Of a DNA stretch of 64,000 nucleotides, positions 8,179 to 16,655 are shown piece after piece. Source of the stretch: Desulfolinea sp050305405 (lineage in GTDB: Bacteria > Chloroflexota > Anaerolineae > Anaerolineales > Villigracilaceae); NCBI GenBank assembly GCA_050305405.1, contig JBNLFG010000011.1, positions 120,662-184,661 on the forward strand, given 5' to 3'. Below the pieces are notes generated by a model. That model did no database searches and was not told where the DNA came from. It saw only the letters and a list, made by a program, of their open reading frames with translations. The stretch's first letter is position 1, and each line of letters opens with the position of its first letter. A program made the position numbers and the translations under genes.

Positions 8179-9129
8179 ATGACCGAAGATAAAAACCTCC
8201 TGGAATTTGAACTGGAAGAAGAAATCATCAACGATGAATACCGTTCTGATAGCCTCCTCCGTCTGACAATGCGCAACATTCTCCGCCAACGCTCGGCACT
8301 GATTGGCGGCTCCATCCTGCTCTTTCTCGTCCTTGTTGCCATCTTTGCGCCAGCGCTTGCGCCATACGACCCCAACTTTGTTCTGATCGGGCATGAAGAT
8401 GTCAAAAAGCGCGCCGATCCCTGCATCCATCTTTTAGGATGCCCGGAAGACCAGCCCCAGCATATTCTCGGCACAGATGGCAACGTTCGCGATGTTTTCA
8501 GCCGCGTCATTTTCGGCACGCGTGTCTCCCTCTTTGTCGGCTTCAGCACCGTCGGTTTCGCCATCATCATCGGCACCCTGCTCGGTTCACTGGCCGGTTT
8601 CCTCGGCGGCTGGGTCGACAACGTCATCATGCGCAGCATGGACGTTTTGCTCGCCTTCCCATCGCTGCTACTCGCCATCGCCATCGTTTCGGTACTCGGG
8701 CACGGCCTCCAAAACGCCCTGCTCGCCATCGCCATCGTATCCATTCCCGTCTATGCCCGTGTCGTACGCGCCAGTGTTCTCTCCGTCAAGGAGCAGGAAT
8801 TTGTCGCAGCCTCGCGCGCACTGGGCGGCAGTCCCATGCACATCCTTTTTAGACGGATATTGCCGAACGCGGTTCCGCCTCTGATCGTACAGGGAACCTT
8901 GGGTATTGGTACCGCTATTTTGGATGCGGCTGCGCTCTCCTTCCTCGGCTTGGGTGCTCAGCCCCCAACAGCGGAGTGGGGGACAATGCTCGGCACCGAA
9001 CGAAACCAAATCTTCACTGCCCCGCATCTGGTCTTCTTCCCCGGCCTGGCGATCATGATTACTGTATTGGCATTCAACCTCTTGGGCGACGGGCTGCGCG
9101 ACGCAATTGACCCGCGCCTGAAGAAATAA
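8179..9129 (+). CDS. Peptide ABC transporter permease, DppC/OppC family
   Basis: The 316-residue protein has an N-terminal cytoplasmic acidic stretch (LEFELEEEIINDEY), then the OppC_N segment with RNILRQRSALIGGSILL and the first membrane helix. A periplasmic region with HILGTDGNVRDVFSRVIFG follows. The EAA loop lies near residues 205-230 (FVAASRALGGSP). It pairs with the DppB-type protein to form the membrane channel. It begins 4 bases after the previous stop and is followed 17 bases on by the first ATPase. Confidence 0.92.
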   Translation: MTEDKNLLEFELEEEIINDEYRSDSLLRLTMRNILRQRSALIGGSILLFLVLVAIFAPALAPYDPNFVLIGHEDVKKRADPCIHLLGCPEDQPQHILGTDGNVRDVFSRVIFGTRVSLFVGFSTVGFAIIIGTLLGSLAGFLGGWVDNVIMRSMDVLLAFPSLLLAIAIVSVLGHGLQNALLAIAIVSIPVYARVVRASVLSVKEQEFVAASRALGGSPMHILFRRILPNAVPPLIVQGTLGIGTAILDAAALSFLGLGAQPPTAEWGTMLGTERNQIFTAPHLVFFPGLAIMITVLAFNLLGDGLRDAIDPRLKK

Positions 9130-9146
9130 CAGAAGGAGACAATCAG

Positions 9147-10166
9147 ATGACAACAGAACCCCTTCTGCAAGTAAAAAACCTGAAAACGTATTTCTTTACC
9201 AACGATGGCGTCGTCAAAGCTGTAGACGGCGTTGACTTCGACGTCCGCCCGGGCGAAATCCTGGGTTTGGTAGGCGAATCAGGCTGCGGCAAGAGCGTCA
9301 CGTCCTTTTCCGTCCTGCAACTAATCGACGACCCCGGTCGCATCGTGGATGGTGAAATCCTATTCAAAGGCAATGATCTTCTGAAGCTCTCCGAAGCTGA
9401 GATGGTCAAAATGCGCGGCAACCTGATCTCGATGATCTTCCAGCAACCGCAAAGCAGCCTGAACCCGGTCTTCACCGTTGGCGCCCAGATCGCCGAAGTT
9501 TTCCAAATTCACAAGGACATCAAAAAAGACGAAGCTTGGGAGGAAGCGGTCAAATTGCTTAAACTGGTCGGCATCGCGGATGCGGAGAGCAAGGCAAAAT
9601 CCTACCCGCACGAGATGTCTGGTGGGCAGGCACAGCGTGTGATGATCGCGATGGCGCTGGCGCTCAAACCAGAATTGTTGATCGCCGACGAACCAACCAC
9701 CGCCCTCGATGTGACCATCCAGGCGCAAATTTTGGATTTGATCCTCGGCTTACGTGACAAAATGGGAACGTCCGTTATTTTGATTACCCACGACCTCGGC
9801 TTGATTGCTGAGAGCGCCGACCGCGTTGCCGTGATGTACGCCGGGCAGATCATTGAGCAAGCCGAAATCGAGACGATCTTCGAGACCCCAATGCATCCCT
9901 ACACCAAAGGTTTGATCGCCTCTGTGCCGATCCTCGGACAAGTTCAAGACCGTCTTGAAGTCATCCCCGGCTCGGTGCCCAATCTTGTCAACATGCCGCC
10001 CGGCTGCCGCTTTGCCCCGCGCTGTCGCGCCCGTATAGAACATGATCTCGAAATTTGCAATAAGACAGAACCTGCGCTAGACGAATATAAAGGCGATCAC
10101 AGCGTACGCTGCTGGCTTTATCAGGACGGTGAAAACCATGCCGCGCCCATAAAGGCGGAGAAGTAA
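9147..10166 (+). CDS. Peptide ABC transporter ATP-binding protein, DppD family
   Basis: The 339-residue ATPase carries Walker A GESGCGKS (about residues 44-51), the Q-loop FQQPQSSLNP, the signature MSGGQAQR (about 157) and Walker B LLIADEPTTALD. The H-loop is LITHDLG. The C-terminal oligopeptide-transport extension has the cysteine-rich PPGCRFAPRCRAR segment, which in this family can bind a 4Fe-4S cluster. It powers uptake together with the DppF protein encoded 2 bases downstream. A good AGAAGGAG ribosome site precedes the ATG. Confidence 0.94.
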   Translation: MTTEPLLQVKNLKTYFFTNDGVVKAVDGVDFDVRPGEILGLVGESGCGKSVTSFSVLQLIDDPGRIVDGEILFKGNDLLKLSEAEMVKMRGNLISMIFQQPQSSLNPVFTVGAQIAEVFQIHKDIKKDEAWEEAVKLLKLVGIADAESKAKSYPHEMSGGQAQRVMIAMALALKPELLIADEPTTALDVTIQAQILDLILGLRDKMGTSVILITHDLGLIAESADRVAVMYAGQIIEQAEIETIFETPMHPYTKGLIASVPILGQVQDRLEVIPGSVPNLVNMPPGCRFAPRCRARIEHDLEICNKTEPALDEYKGDHSVRCWLYQDGENHAAPIKAEK

Positions 10167-10168
10167 TT

Positions 10169-11161
10169 ATGAGTGATTACGTAAAAACAAATGAAGAACT
10201 TGTCCGTGTAGATAATCTCGTCAAATATTATCCCGTCAAAGGCGGTATCTTTCGACGTGAAGTTGCCCAAGTCAAAGCAGTGGACGATGTCAGCTTTACG
10301 ATCAACAAAGGCGAGACGCTTGGCTTGGTTGGTGAATCCGGCTGTGGCAAAACCACCGTTGGGCATACCATGCTCCAATTACGCCCCCACACCAGTGGAT
10401 CGGTGACCTTTCAGGGCAAGGACGTGCTCAGCATGCGCGGTGCTGACTTAAAAGAAATGCGTCGCAAGATGCAGATCGTCTTTCAAGACCCTTACGCATC
10501 TCTTGACCCGCGCTTGCCAGTCGGCCAGTCAATCGCCGAAGGCTTGAAAATCCACAATATGGGTGATGCGCATGAACGTTCGACGATGGTGATGCAAAGC
10601 TTGCGCAAAGTTGGCTTGCAGCATTTCCACGCCAACCGCTATCCGCACGAATTTTCTGGCGGGCAACGCCAGCGTATCGGCATCGCCCGCGCACTAGCTC
10701 TTAACCCTGAGTTTATCGTCCTCGACGAGCCAGTCTCAGCCTTGGATGTCTCCATTCAGGCACAGGTGCTCAACATCCTGAAAGACCTGCAAAAAGAGTT
10801 GGGGCTGACCTATCTCTTCGTGGCGCACAACTTGGCTGTCGTTGAGCATATCTCCGACCGCGTGGCGGTGATGTACCTCGGCAAGATCGCCGAGATGGCA
10901 ACCAGTAACGAGCTTTTCGTTAACCCACAGCATCCCTACACACAGGCGCTGATGTCGGCCATCCCGATTCCAAAACCCAATCGCAAACGCGAGCGCATCA
11001 TCCTTGAAGGCGATGTGCCCAGCCCGCTCAACCCACCGAGCGGATGCCGCTTCCACCCCCGCTGCCCGATCGCCGAAGCGATCTGCTCGCAGGAAGAGCC
11101 GCAACTCAAAGAGTTGGACGGGCGTCCTGGACATAAGATCGCTTGCCATTTGAGAAGTTGA
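10169..11161 (+). CDS. Peptide ABC transporter ATP-binding protein, DppF family
   Basis: The 330-residue ATPase has Walker A GESGCGKT (about residue 55), Q-loop FQDPYASLDPR, signature FSGGQRQR (about 162), Walker B IVLDEPVSALD and the C-terminal PPSGCRFHPRCP cysteine-rich extension. It is the last gene of the operon and is followed by a strong terminator. The last 50 or so codons exist a second time, as a diverged fragment at 11881-12042. Confidence 0.94.
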   Translation: MSDYVKTNEELVRVDNLVKYYPVKGGIFRREVAQVKAVDDVSFTINKGETLGLVGESGCGKTTVGHTMLQLRPHTSGSVTFQGKDVLSMRGADLKEMRRKMQIVFQDPYASLDPRLPVGQSIAEGLKIHNMGDAHERSTMVMQSLRKVGLQHFHANRYPHEFSGGQRQRIGIARALALNPEFIVLDEPVSALDVSIQAQVLNILKDLQKELGLTYLFVAHNLAVVEHISDRVAVMYLGKIAEMATSNELFVNPQHPYTQALMSAIPIPKPNRKRERIILEGDVPSPLNPPSGCRFHPRCPIAEAICSQEEPQLKELDGRPGHKIACHLRS

Positions 11162-11170
11162 TGAAGATGA

Positions 11171-11200
11171 AACTCCCTGTTGAAAAGCAGGGAGTTTTTT
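11171..11200 (+). terminator. Rho-independent terminator of the peptide ABC operon
   Basis: AACTCCCTG (11171-11179) pairs with CAGGGAGTT (11188-11196), ending in TTTTTT. The same stem with a different loop recurs at 12052 and 13024. Confidence 0.9.
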
Positions 11201-11220
11201 AAAGGGAAGGCATTTTCTGG

Positions 11221-11229
11221 TGATATAAT
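11221..11229 (+). promoter_or_regulatory. Extended -10 promoter (TGATATAAT)
   Basis: TGATATAAT at 11221-11229 is a perfect extended -10 box directly after the terminator. GGTGATATA (11219-11227) is mirrored by TATATCACC (11246-11254), so the promoter sits in an inverted repeat. It would drive the gene at 11365. An almost identical block recurs at 12101-12111. Confidence 0.55.
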
Positions 11230-11364
11230 TTTTAAATCTCATTTTTATATCACCTAGTTGGACGGTGGGTACAGGAGGTCAATATTACCTGAGCTTTTCT
11301 CAACACCATTGCTGTGTTATTTGTTTAACAAAAGAAAATTATTCCAGAAGGGAAACACAAAACA

Positions 11365-11835
11365 ATGTCCACAACAAATTATCAACAATCAAAAGCTACA
11401 TCTGCCCGTAAAAATCAAAGGGTCTTCAAAAAAAGCTTTTTCAGGCTGTACAGCATTCTTTTCGTAACCATCCCGTTCTTTCTCTTTGCAGTCTTGGGGC
11501 TATTCGCTGGCGCTCCTGAAAGCAGAACAATCTTTTTGATAACCGCAGTTACAACTCTGCTCTTTTCATTCATTCCGTTCGTGCAAGTTAATATGGTCAA
11601 AGTTGAACCTAACAAGCTGACTATTACAACTTTTTTTGAAGAGAAAGTTATAAGTGCTCAAGATGTTAAAGAAATCAAGGTGCAATCCATACGTGGTCGA
11701 TATGGTCGTGTCACTCAAGTTGTGCAAGTTATCCTTGCGGAAGGAAAAAACTACCCGATTGGCAAATTCAAAGATAAGCCGGAAGTTATTTATGAATTCC
11801 TTATGCAATGGTGGAATCATTATAGAAATCAGTAA
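11365..11835 (+). CDS. Small membrane protein of unknown function with a PH-like C-terminal domain
   Basis: The 156-residue protein has a basic N-terminus, two membrane segments (about residues 32-52 with FVTIPFFLFAVLGLF, and 56-76 with IFLITAVTTLLFSFIPFV) and a beta-rich cytoplasmic tail (about 80-150). This is the layout of small bacterial proteins with a PH-like domain. I do not recognise a named family. It is AT-richer than the ABC operon and lies between two copies of the dppF tail, suggesting it arrived or was separated by a duplication or recombination event. Confidence 0.7.
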   Translation: MSTTNYQQSKATSARKNQRVFKKSFFRLYSILFVTIPFFLFAVLGLFAGAPESRTIFLITAVTTLLFSFIPFVQVNMVKVEPNKLTITTFFEEKVISAQDVKEIKVQSIRGRYGRVTQVVQVILAEGKNYPIGKFKDKPEVIYEFLMQWWNHYRNQ

Positions 11836-11880
11836 ATTGCCAGCAGATCTCTACCAAATAACCAAACCTTAATCACCCGC

Positions 11881-12042
11881 TTGTTTGAAAGCGACGTCCC
11901 CAGCCCGCTCAATCCGCCCAGCGGATGCCGCTTCCATCCCCGCTGCCCGATCGCCGAAGCGATCTGCTCAAAGGAAGAACCGCAGCTCAAAGAGTTGGAC
12001 AGGCATCCCGGGCACATGATCGCCTGTCATTTGAGAAGTTGA
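11881..12042 (+). pseudogene. Duplicated 3' fragment of a dppF-type gene
   Basis: Fifty-four codons read in frame to TGA and match the end of the dppF gene at 10169-11161: DVPSPLNPPSGCRFHPRCP, then AEAICSKEEPQLKELD and ending CHLRS. Most differences are at third codon positions and no frame break is present. The fragment therefore comes from a functional, diverged dppF rather than from a decayed local copy. Homology continues through the terminator and the promoter downstream, to about 12115. No promoter, start or ATPase domain precedes it. Confidence 0.85.
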
Positions 12043-12051
12043 TAAAAGATG

Positions 12052-12081
12052 AAACTCCCTGTTGAAGCAGGGAGTTTTTTT
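12052..12081 (+). terminator. Terminator, second copy
   Basis: AAACTCCCTG (12052-12061) pairs with CAGGGAGTTT (12068-12077) and is followed by a run of T. It is carried along with the duplicated dppF tail. Confidence 0.88.
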
Positions 12082-12102
12082 AGAAGGAAGGTCGTTTGTG
12101 GG

Positions 12103-12111
12103 TGATATAAT
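12103..12111 (+). promoter_or_regulatory. Extended -10 promoter, second copy
   Basis: TGATATAAT lies at the same distance after the terminator as the copy at 11221-11229, and would serve the gene at 12190. The inverted-repeat partner present in the first copy is not conserved here. Confidence 0.5.
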
Positions 12112-12189
12112 TTTCGCATTATTTTCATATAGCCAATCGCTTAGCGGTGTTTCAGCCTGCCGCTCAAAAAATGTTACTTTCAGGTAGTT

Positions 12190-12789
12190 ATGCTCAATCA
12201 CTATATTGGCAACTTCAAAAACACGGGCGAAATTACTATAGACGTGCCTCACTTTTTAGAACTATCAGGTTACCTCAAAACAGCCAGACATTGCGCCGCT
12301 GTTGCCTTCAAAGCAAAAGAGTTGACTAAAAAGTTTGGTGGCGACCCATTCAAGGCAAAACAAGCAGGTTACCTACATGATATTAGTGCAGTAGTTCCAA
12401 ATGAAAAACGTATTAAATTTGCCCAAAGTCAATCCGTGGAAATATTAGCCGAAGAGTTTCAATACCCAATGATTATTCATCAAAAACTCTCTGTTGTATT
12501 TGCAAACAAAATATTTGGCATTACTGATAACGAAGTCCTCAGTGCTATTGGATGTCACGCGACCTTAAAAGCCAATCCCTCATTATTAGACAAAGTGGTG
12601 TTTCTTGCTGATAAAATCGCATGGGATCAAGATGGCAGCCCTCCATATCTAGCCAAAATAATAACTGCAATGGATGATTCGTTAGATAATGCAATTTTGG
12701 AATATTTGAACTACTTGTGGAAACGACGAAATCAATTAAAAGTAATCCATCCCTGGCTCGTTGAAGCCCGTGAGTTTTTAATGCAATAA
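12190..12789 (+). CDS. HD-domain hydrolase, YqeK (Ap4A hydrolase)-like
   Basis: The 199-residue protein has the HD-superfamily layout: a first His in KTARHCAAVAFKAKEL (about residue 37), the paired His-Asp in AGYLHDISAVV (about 61-62), and later IIHQKLS and IGCHATLKANPSLLDKVVFLAD. The order and spacing match YqeK, a symmetrical Ap4A phosphohydrolase. It is AT-rich compared with its neighbours, stands alone, and follows the duplicated terminator/promoter block. Substrate is inferred from family only. Confidence 0.75.
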   Translation: MLNHYIGNFKNTGEITIDVPHFLELSGYLKTARHCAAVAFKAKELTKKFGGDPFKAKQAGYLHDISAVVPNEKRIKFAQSQSVEILAEEFQYPMIIHQKLSVVFANKIFGITDNEVLSAIGCHATLKANPSLLDKVVFLADKIAWDQDGSPPYLAKIITAMDDSLDNAILEYLNYLWKRRNQLKVIHPWLVEAREFLMQ

Positions 12790-13023
12790 ACTTAATTTTA
12801 ATCAATGATCTCAATCAATCAAAGCGAGATTGATCGAATTACGAATTTGTTGAAGAATGGTATTCAAGAAAGCAGGAATAGCGGTCAATACCCAACTAAC
12901 TCCAACAAGGCCGTTTGACAGAAATGGTTAAAGAAAACGGAGCTTATGTGTAATGCAAAATACCGGAATAACAGCCAAGCAAATAGTTAAAACGCATACA
13001 TTAGAATTAATCAAACCTTAACC
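12790..13023. other. Non-coding AT-rich stretch
   Basis: No convincing reading frame, RNA gene or repeat is visible between the YqeK-like gene and the next terminator. GATCTCAATC near 12813 and GATTGATC near 12829 form a weak inverted repeat. Confidence 0.5.
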
Positions 13024-13051
13024 AACTCCCTGCCAAACACAGGGAGTTTTT
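13024..13051 (+). terminator. Terminator, third copy of the same stem
   Basis: AACTCCCTG (13024-13032), a 7-base loop CCAAACA, then CAGGGAGTT (13040-13048) and a T-run. The stem is identical to those at 11171 and 12052 but the flanking sequence differs. Confidence 0.85.
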
Positions 13052-13085
13052 CTTTAAAGAAGAGGTAAAATTGCCCAAGCAAAAC

Positions 13086-13155
13086 TCACCACAAAAACAC
13101 AAAGCAAAACTCTGTGCTCGCTTATGTACTATAGGGCACTGTGTCTCTGTGGTGA
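13086..13155. repeat. Dispersed palindromic repeat of the CACCACA...TGTGGTG type
   Basis: TCACCACA (13086-13093) and TGTGGTGA (13148-13155) bound a region with further imperfect pairing (ACACAAAG / CTGTGTC). It is related to the larger element at 52850-52929. This style of CACAGAG palindrome is common between genes in many environmental bacteria. Confidence 0.6.
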
Positions 13156-13173
13156 ATTTCCATGGAGGCTCAC

Positions 13174-14628
13174 ATGACCGAAGAAAAATCAGGCGCACAA
13201 ATTAGCAAGAAAGCATTTTTTCAAGCATTTACCATTCTGCTCGTTTTCATGATTTTTGCGGGGATACTGACCCGCATTATTCCTGCCGGGCAATTCGCCC
13301 GCATCGAAGTGGATGGACGCGAAGTCATTGATACGGAATCATTTACCTACACAGATACCGCGCCCTATCCTATCTGGCGTTGGTTCACTGCCCCCATCGA
13401 AGTCCTCGGTGGAGACGATAATCTAACCATCATCGTTATCATCATCTTCCTGCTCATGGTCGGAGCCGCTTTTGCAGTGCTCGATAAAAGCGGGATACTA
13501 CGCACCATTCTCGGCAACGTAGTCAGAAAATACAGCAATCAGAAATACACGCTTCTGCTCATCATTACTTTTTTCTTTATGGCACTGGGAGCGCTCTTTG
13601 GCATCTTTGAAGAAGTAGTACCGCTCGTCCCGATCATGATCGCCCTGTCCTACTCCCTCGGGTGGGATACATTAACAGGCCTCGGCATGAGCATTTTCGC
13701 CGCCAATATGGGCTTTTCGGCTGCTGTCACCAATCCCTTCACAATCGGCGTGGCACAAAAGCTTGCCGGGCTGCCACTCTTCTCTGGTGCTTGGTACCGC
13801 ATTATTATCTTTGCCGTCATGTACGTTATTCTCGCCATCTTCCTGACCCGCTACGCAAAGAAGATCGAAAAAGACCCCAAAGCCTCGCCCGTTTACGAGG
13901 AAGATCTGAAAAGCAAAAGCCAATACGACAAATTCCAGCTTGACAGTATCGCAACCGAAAACCCTGATATCAGCAAAGCTATCCGCTGGATCGTTATCTT
14001 TCTCGTTCTGATCCTGCTCACGCTTTTTGTCGCTCCTTTCGTGTCATTCCTCTCCTATATTGCGCTGCCCCTTGTCGGCATCCTTTTCTTTGTCGGTGGT
14101 CTTGGCGCAGGTTTCCTCTCCGGCACCGAGAAGAAAACTGTCTGGAGAGCCGCCAAAGAAGGTGCACTCGGCATCGCTCCGGCTATTCCACTCATCCTCG
14201 TGGCATCCAGTATCAAGTACATCATAGCCCAAGGCGGCGTGATCGACACGATGCTCTACGAACTTGCCAACACCTTCGGCCAAACGAACCCAATTATCGC
14301 AGCCTTGCTTGTCTATCTCCTCGCGCTGATTATTGAAATATTCATTTCCCCCGGCTCAGCCAAAGCTTTTCTTATTATCCCGATCCTGCTGCCCATCGCC
14401 GATCTGGTCGGTGTCACACGGCAGGTCACCGTAACCGCTTACTGCTTCGGTGACGGCTTTTCCAATCTCGCCTACCCTACCAATCCTGCCTTACTCATCG
14501 CCCTTAGTTTCACAGTTGTCACCTATGGCAAGTGGATGAAGTGGCTGCTGAAGCTTTGGATTTGGGTCTTCGTTGCGACAGTTGCCTTCCTCGCGATTGG
14601 CGTGTTGATCGGGTACGGGCCTTTCTAA
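13174..14628 (+). CDS. YfcC/DcuC-family membrane carrier
   Basis: The protein is about 484 residues with roughly 12 hydrophobic segments. An N-terminal helix (FTILLVFMIFAGILTRIIPA) leads into the family motifs GAFAVLDKSGILR-like, LFGIFEEVVPLVPIMIALS and the C-terminal PGSAKAFLIIPILLPIADLVG. The family imports or exchanges short-chain acids, amino acids or peptides; the substrate is not readable. I chose the ATG at 13174 because GGAGG lies 5 bases before it; an in-frame ATG at 13162 would contain that ribosome site. A peptidase-like gene follows, suggesting a peptide or amino acid role. Confidence 0.85.
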   Translation: MTEEKSGAQISKKAFFQAFTILLVFMIFAGILTRIIPAGQFARIEVDGREVIDTESFTYTDTAPYPIWRWFTAPIEVLGGDDNLTIIVIIIFLLMVGAAFAVLDKSGILRTILGNVVRKYSNQKYTLLLIITFFFMALGALFGIFEEVVPLVPIMIALSYSLGWDTLTGLGMSIFAANMGFSAAVTNPFTIGVAQKLAGLPLFSGAWYRIIIFAVMYVILAIFLTRYAKKIEKDPKASPVYEEDLKSKSQYDKFQLDSIATENPDISKAIRWIVIFLVLILLTLFVAPFVSFLSYIALPLVGILFFVGGLGAGFLSGTEKKTVWRAAKEGALGIAPAIPLILVASSIKYIIAQGGVIDTMLYELANTFGQTNPIIAALLVYLLALIIEIFISPGSAKAFLIIPILLPIADLVGVTRQVTVTAYCFGDGFSNLAYPTNPALLIALSFTVVTYGKWMKWLLKLWIWVFVATVAFLAIGVLIGYGPF

Positions 14629-14634
14629 CCACCA

Positions 14635-14694
14635 GCAGTGCGTCGCACCAGCATCGACAGGCAGATTCCATTCGAACCTGGTACGACGCACTGC
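14635..14694 (+). terminator. Long hairpin between transporter and peptidase genes
   Basis: GCAGTGCGTCG (14635-14645) pairs perfectly with CGACGCACTGC (14684-14694), and the stem extends inward through ACCAG / CTGGT. No U-run follows, so it may be an mRNA-stabilising or processing structure rather than a full terminator. Confidence 0.5.
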
Positions 14695-14711
14695 CTTAAA
14701 AGGATAATTCC

Positions 14712-15833
14712 ATGCACAAAATCCCCTCCTCGTATGAAGACTCCCGCGAACGCTTCCGTGGATACTTGCCCTCGTTAAAAAAGCAATATCCAGAAACCCA
14801 ATTAGAATCCCATTTAATCCCCCACCCCGAAGAGAGCGACCTGACCATCGACACCTTCTTTGCTGACGCGCTGGAGCGCAAAGAAAACCTGCTCGTCATC
14901 TCAACCGGCTTGCACGGCATCGAAGGCTATGTCGGCGCGGTGATGATGCAACTTTTCGTCGAGGAATACTTGCCACAACTCGACCCTGCCACAACGGGCA
15001 TCCTGTTCATCCACGCCATCAACCCCTGGGGCATGAAACATCGCCGACGCGTAAACCCCAACAACGTTGACTTGAACCGCAACTTCAATACGGATACCAG
15101 CAAATTAGCCGAAATCAATCCCAACTACAAAAAGCTCTCCCCCTTTCTCAATCCGCAGAAACCGCTTAAGAACCACGTTGCAGCGCAGATCGGCTTTCTC
15201 GGTAGCGTCATCGGCAACTTGATTAAATACAGTATCGACAGCATCCGCGAGGCAACGCTGATGGGACAGTATCACACGCCCAAAGGCATCTATCATGGCG
15301 GTGCAGAAATACAGCCTGAAGCAGCAAGCGTTATGCAGGTTTTGCGTACGCGCCTTGTTGATTATGCGCAAATTGTCCATCTGGATATGCACACAGGCTA
15401 CGGCCCCCGTTATGGGATGACATTGGTCAACTCCCTGCGCGAGCCGATGACCTCCGTCCAGGCAAGCAGCAAGTTCAATTACCCGCGTGTCGCGGCAGCC
15501 AATCCCGAAGAGTTTTACTCCGTTCACGGAGACATGATGGACTTCGTCTACGAGTTGGCTGAAGAGATCAATCCAAAAGCCAAGGTCTACGCCGCAGCAT
15601 TTGAGTTCGGCACCTACGGCGACTCACTCTGGGGTGCGATCCACAGCTTGCGCAGCAGTATTTTCGAGAACCAGGTTTTCCAATATGGCGCTAGTCCAAG
15701 CGCAAAAGCGTGGGTAACCCAAGAGTTCGGAGAGCTCTTTATGCCTGCTGAGCAGGCATGGCTCGAGAAAGCCATTCTAGATGCGCGCCAAGCCTTTGCA
15801 GGGATTCTAAAAGCGCAGGGGTACTTAGCTTAG
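14712..15833 (+). CDS. DUF2817-type zinc metallopeptidase (M14-like)
   Basis: The 373-residue protein shows the M14-related zinc-site pattern STGLHGIEGYVG (His and Glu ligands, about residues 77-84) and a later His in HLDMHTGYGPR (about 233-237). The substrate-binding segment VNPNNVDLNRNF lies between them. This matches DUF2817 proteins, which resemble carboxypeptidases. No signal peptide is present, so it acts in the cytoplasm. It lies 83 bases after the YfcC-family carrier, so cleavage of an imported peptide or amide is a sensible inference. Confidence 0.82.
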   Translation: MHKIPSSYEDSRERFRGYLPSLKKQYPETQLESHLIPHPEESDLTIDTFFADALERKENLLVISTGLHGIEGYVGAVMMQLFVEEYLPQLDPATTGILFIHAINPWGMKHRRRVNPNNVDLNRNFNTDTSKLAEINPNYKKLSPFLNPQKPLKNHVAAQIGFLGSVIGNLIKYSIDSIREATLMGQYHTPKGIYHGGAEIQPEAASVMQVLRTRLVDYAQIVHLDMHTGYGPRYGMTLVNSLREPMTSVQASSKFNYPRVAAANPEEFYSVHGDMMDFVYELAEEINPKAKVYAAAFEFGTYGDSLWGAIHSLRSSIFENQVFQYGASPSAKAWVTQEFGELFMPAEQAWLEKAILDARQAFAGILKAQGYLA

Positions 15834-15846
15834 CTTATACATATTT

Positions 15847-16578
15847 ATGAGTATCGCCATCCTAAACTGTCTCGATATCCGGCCTTATCTGACGCGGATC
15901 AAAGGCGGGGTAACTTGTTTGCTCATCGAGACCAATCATGGCCCCGTCCTTGTGGACACGGGAATCGGAATTCAAGACCATAGGCAGCCTACGCAGCGTA
16001 TGCATTGGTACAAGCTGCTTTATCGCACATCCAGAAATATAGAGCAAACTGCTTTTCAGCAAGTACAGAGATTGGGTTATAAACCCGAAGATGTACAACA
16101 CATCATCCTAAGTCACGCGCACCTTGACCATGCCGGAGGCTTAGCGGATTTTCCGTGGGCTACAGTTCACCTCCTGCAACAAGAACTTGATAATATTCAA
16201 AAGAAACCCAACTGGAAATATATTCCTGCACACTGGGCACATACACCAAAGTGGAAAGCGCACCACACAAAAGATGGGAAATGGTTTGGTTTCGAGGCTC
16301 TTCAGCTGACCGGCTTTTCACCGGAGATATGGCTCATCCCGCTGCAAGGACACACGCCCGGGCTTGCTGGCGTAGCAATCCGAAACGAAGATGGTTGGCT
16401 GCTCTACGGCAGCGACGCACTCCCCTATAACGCGCGCGTAGACCTGATTCCCCGTTGGTTTGCGCGCTTCTTTATGTATCACCATGCTCCTCGTATCCAA
16501 CATCTGATCGAGAAAAATCCTGAAATCCAGTTGGTAGGCGGACATATGACTTTGGAAGTCTACAAAAACAAAGAGTAA
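15847..16578 (+). CDS. Metallo-beta-lactamase-fold hydrolase
   Basis: The 243-residue protein has the complete zinc motif in SHAHLDHAGG (about residues 90-99), an upstream His-rich strand, LIPLQGHTPGLAG for the third ligand, GSDALPYNARV for the bridging Asp, and a final GGHMT. The N-terminal LLIETNHGPVLVDTGIG is typical of lactonase- or glyoxalase-like members. It starts 13 bases after the peptidase gene and probably shares its transcript. The substrate is unknown. Confidence 0.85.
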   Translation: MSIAILNCLDIRPYLTRIKGGVTCLLIETNHGPVLVDTGIGIQDHRQPTQRMHWYKLLYRTSRNIEQTAFQQVQRLGYKPEDVQHIILSHAHLDHAGGLADFPWATVHLLQQELDNIQKKPNWKYIPAHWAHTPKWKAHHTKDGKWFGFEALQLTGFSPEIWLIPLQGHTPGLAGVAIRNEDGWLLYGSDALPYNARVDLIPRWFARFFMYHHAPRIQHLIEKNPEIQLVGGHMTLEVYKNKE

Positions 16579-16655
16579 TTATTCACAAAAAAACAACGCT
16601 ATCAAAAAAGGGTATACTCTTGCCAACTTTTTCCAAAGAGTATTAGGAGATCAAT

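Noticed and set aside
7851..8744. A 297-codon open frame on the minus strand across the peptide permease genes
   Set aside because: It lies antisense to two clearly identified permeases, has Met/Arg/Ser-rich low-complexity content typical of a shadow frame, and shows no family motif.
11250..11290. GTTGGAC near 11256 as an integron attC-type core site beside the small cassette-like gene
   Set aside because: No matching RYYYAAC partner or palindromic attC structure was found, and the duplicated dppF tail explains the arrangement.
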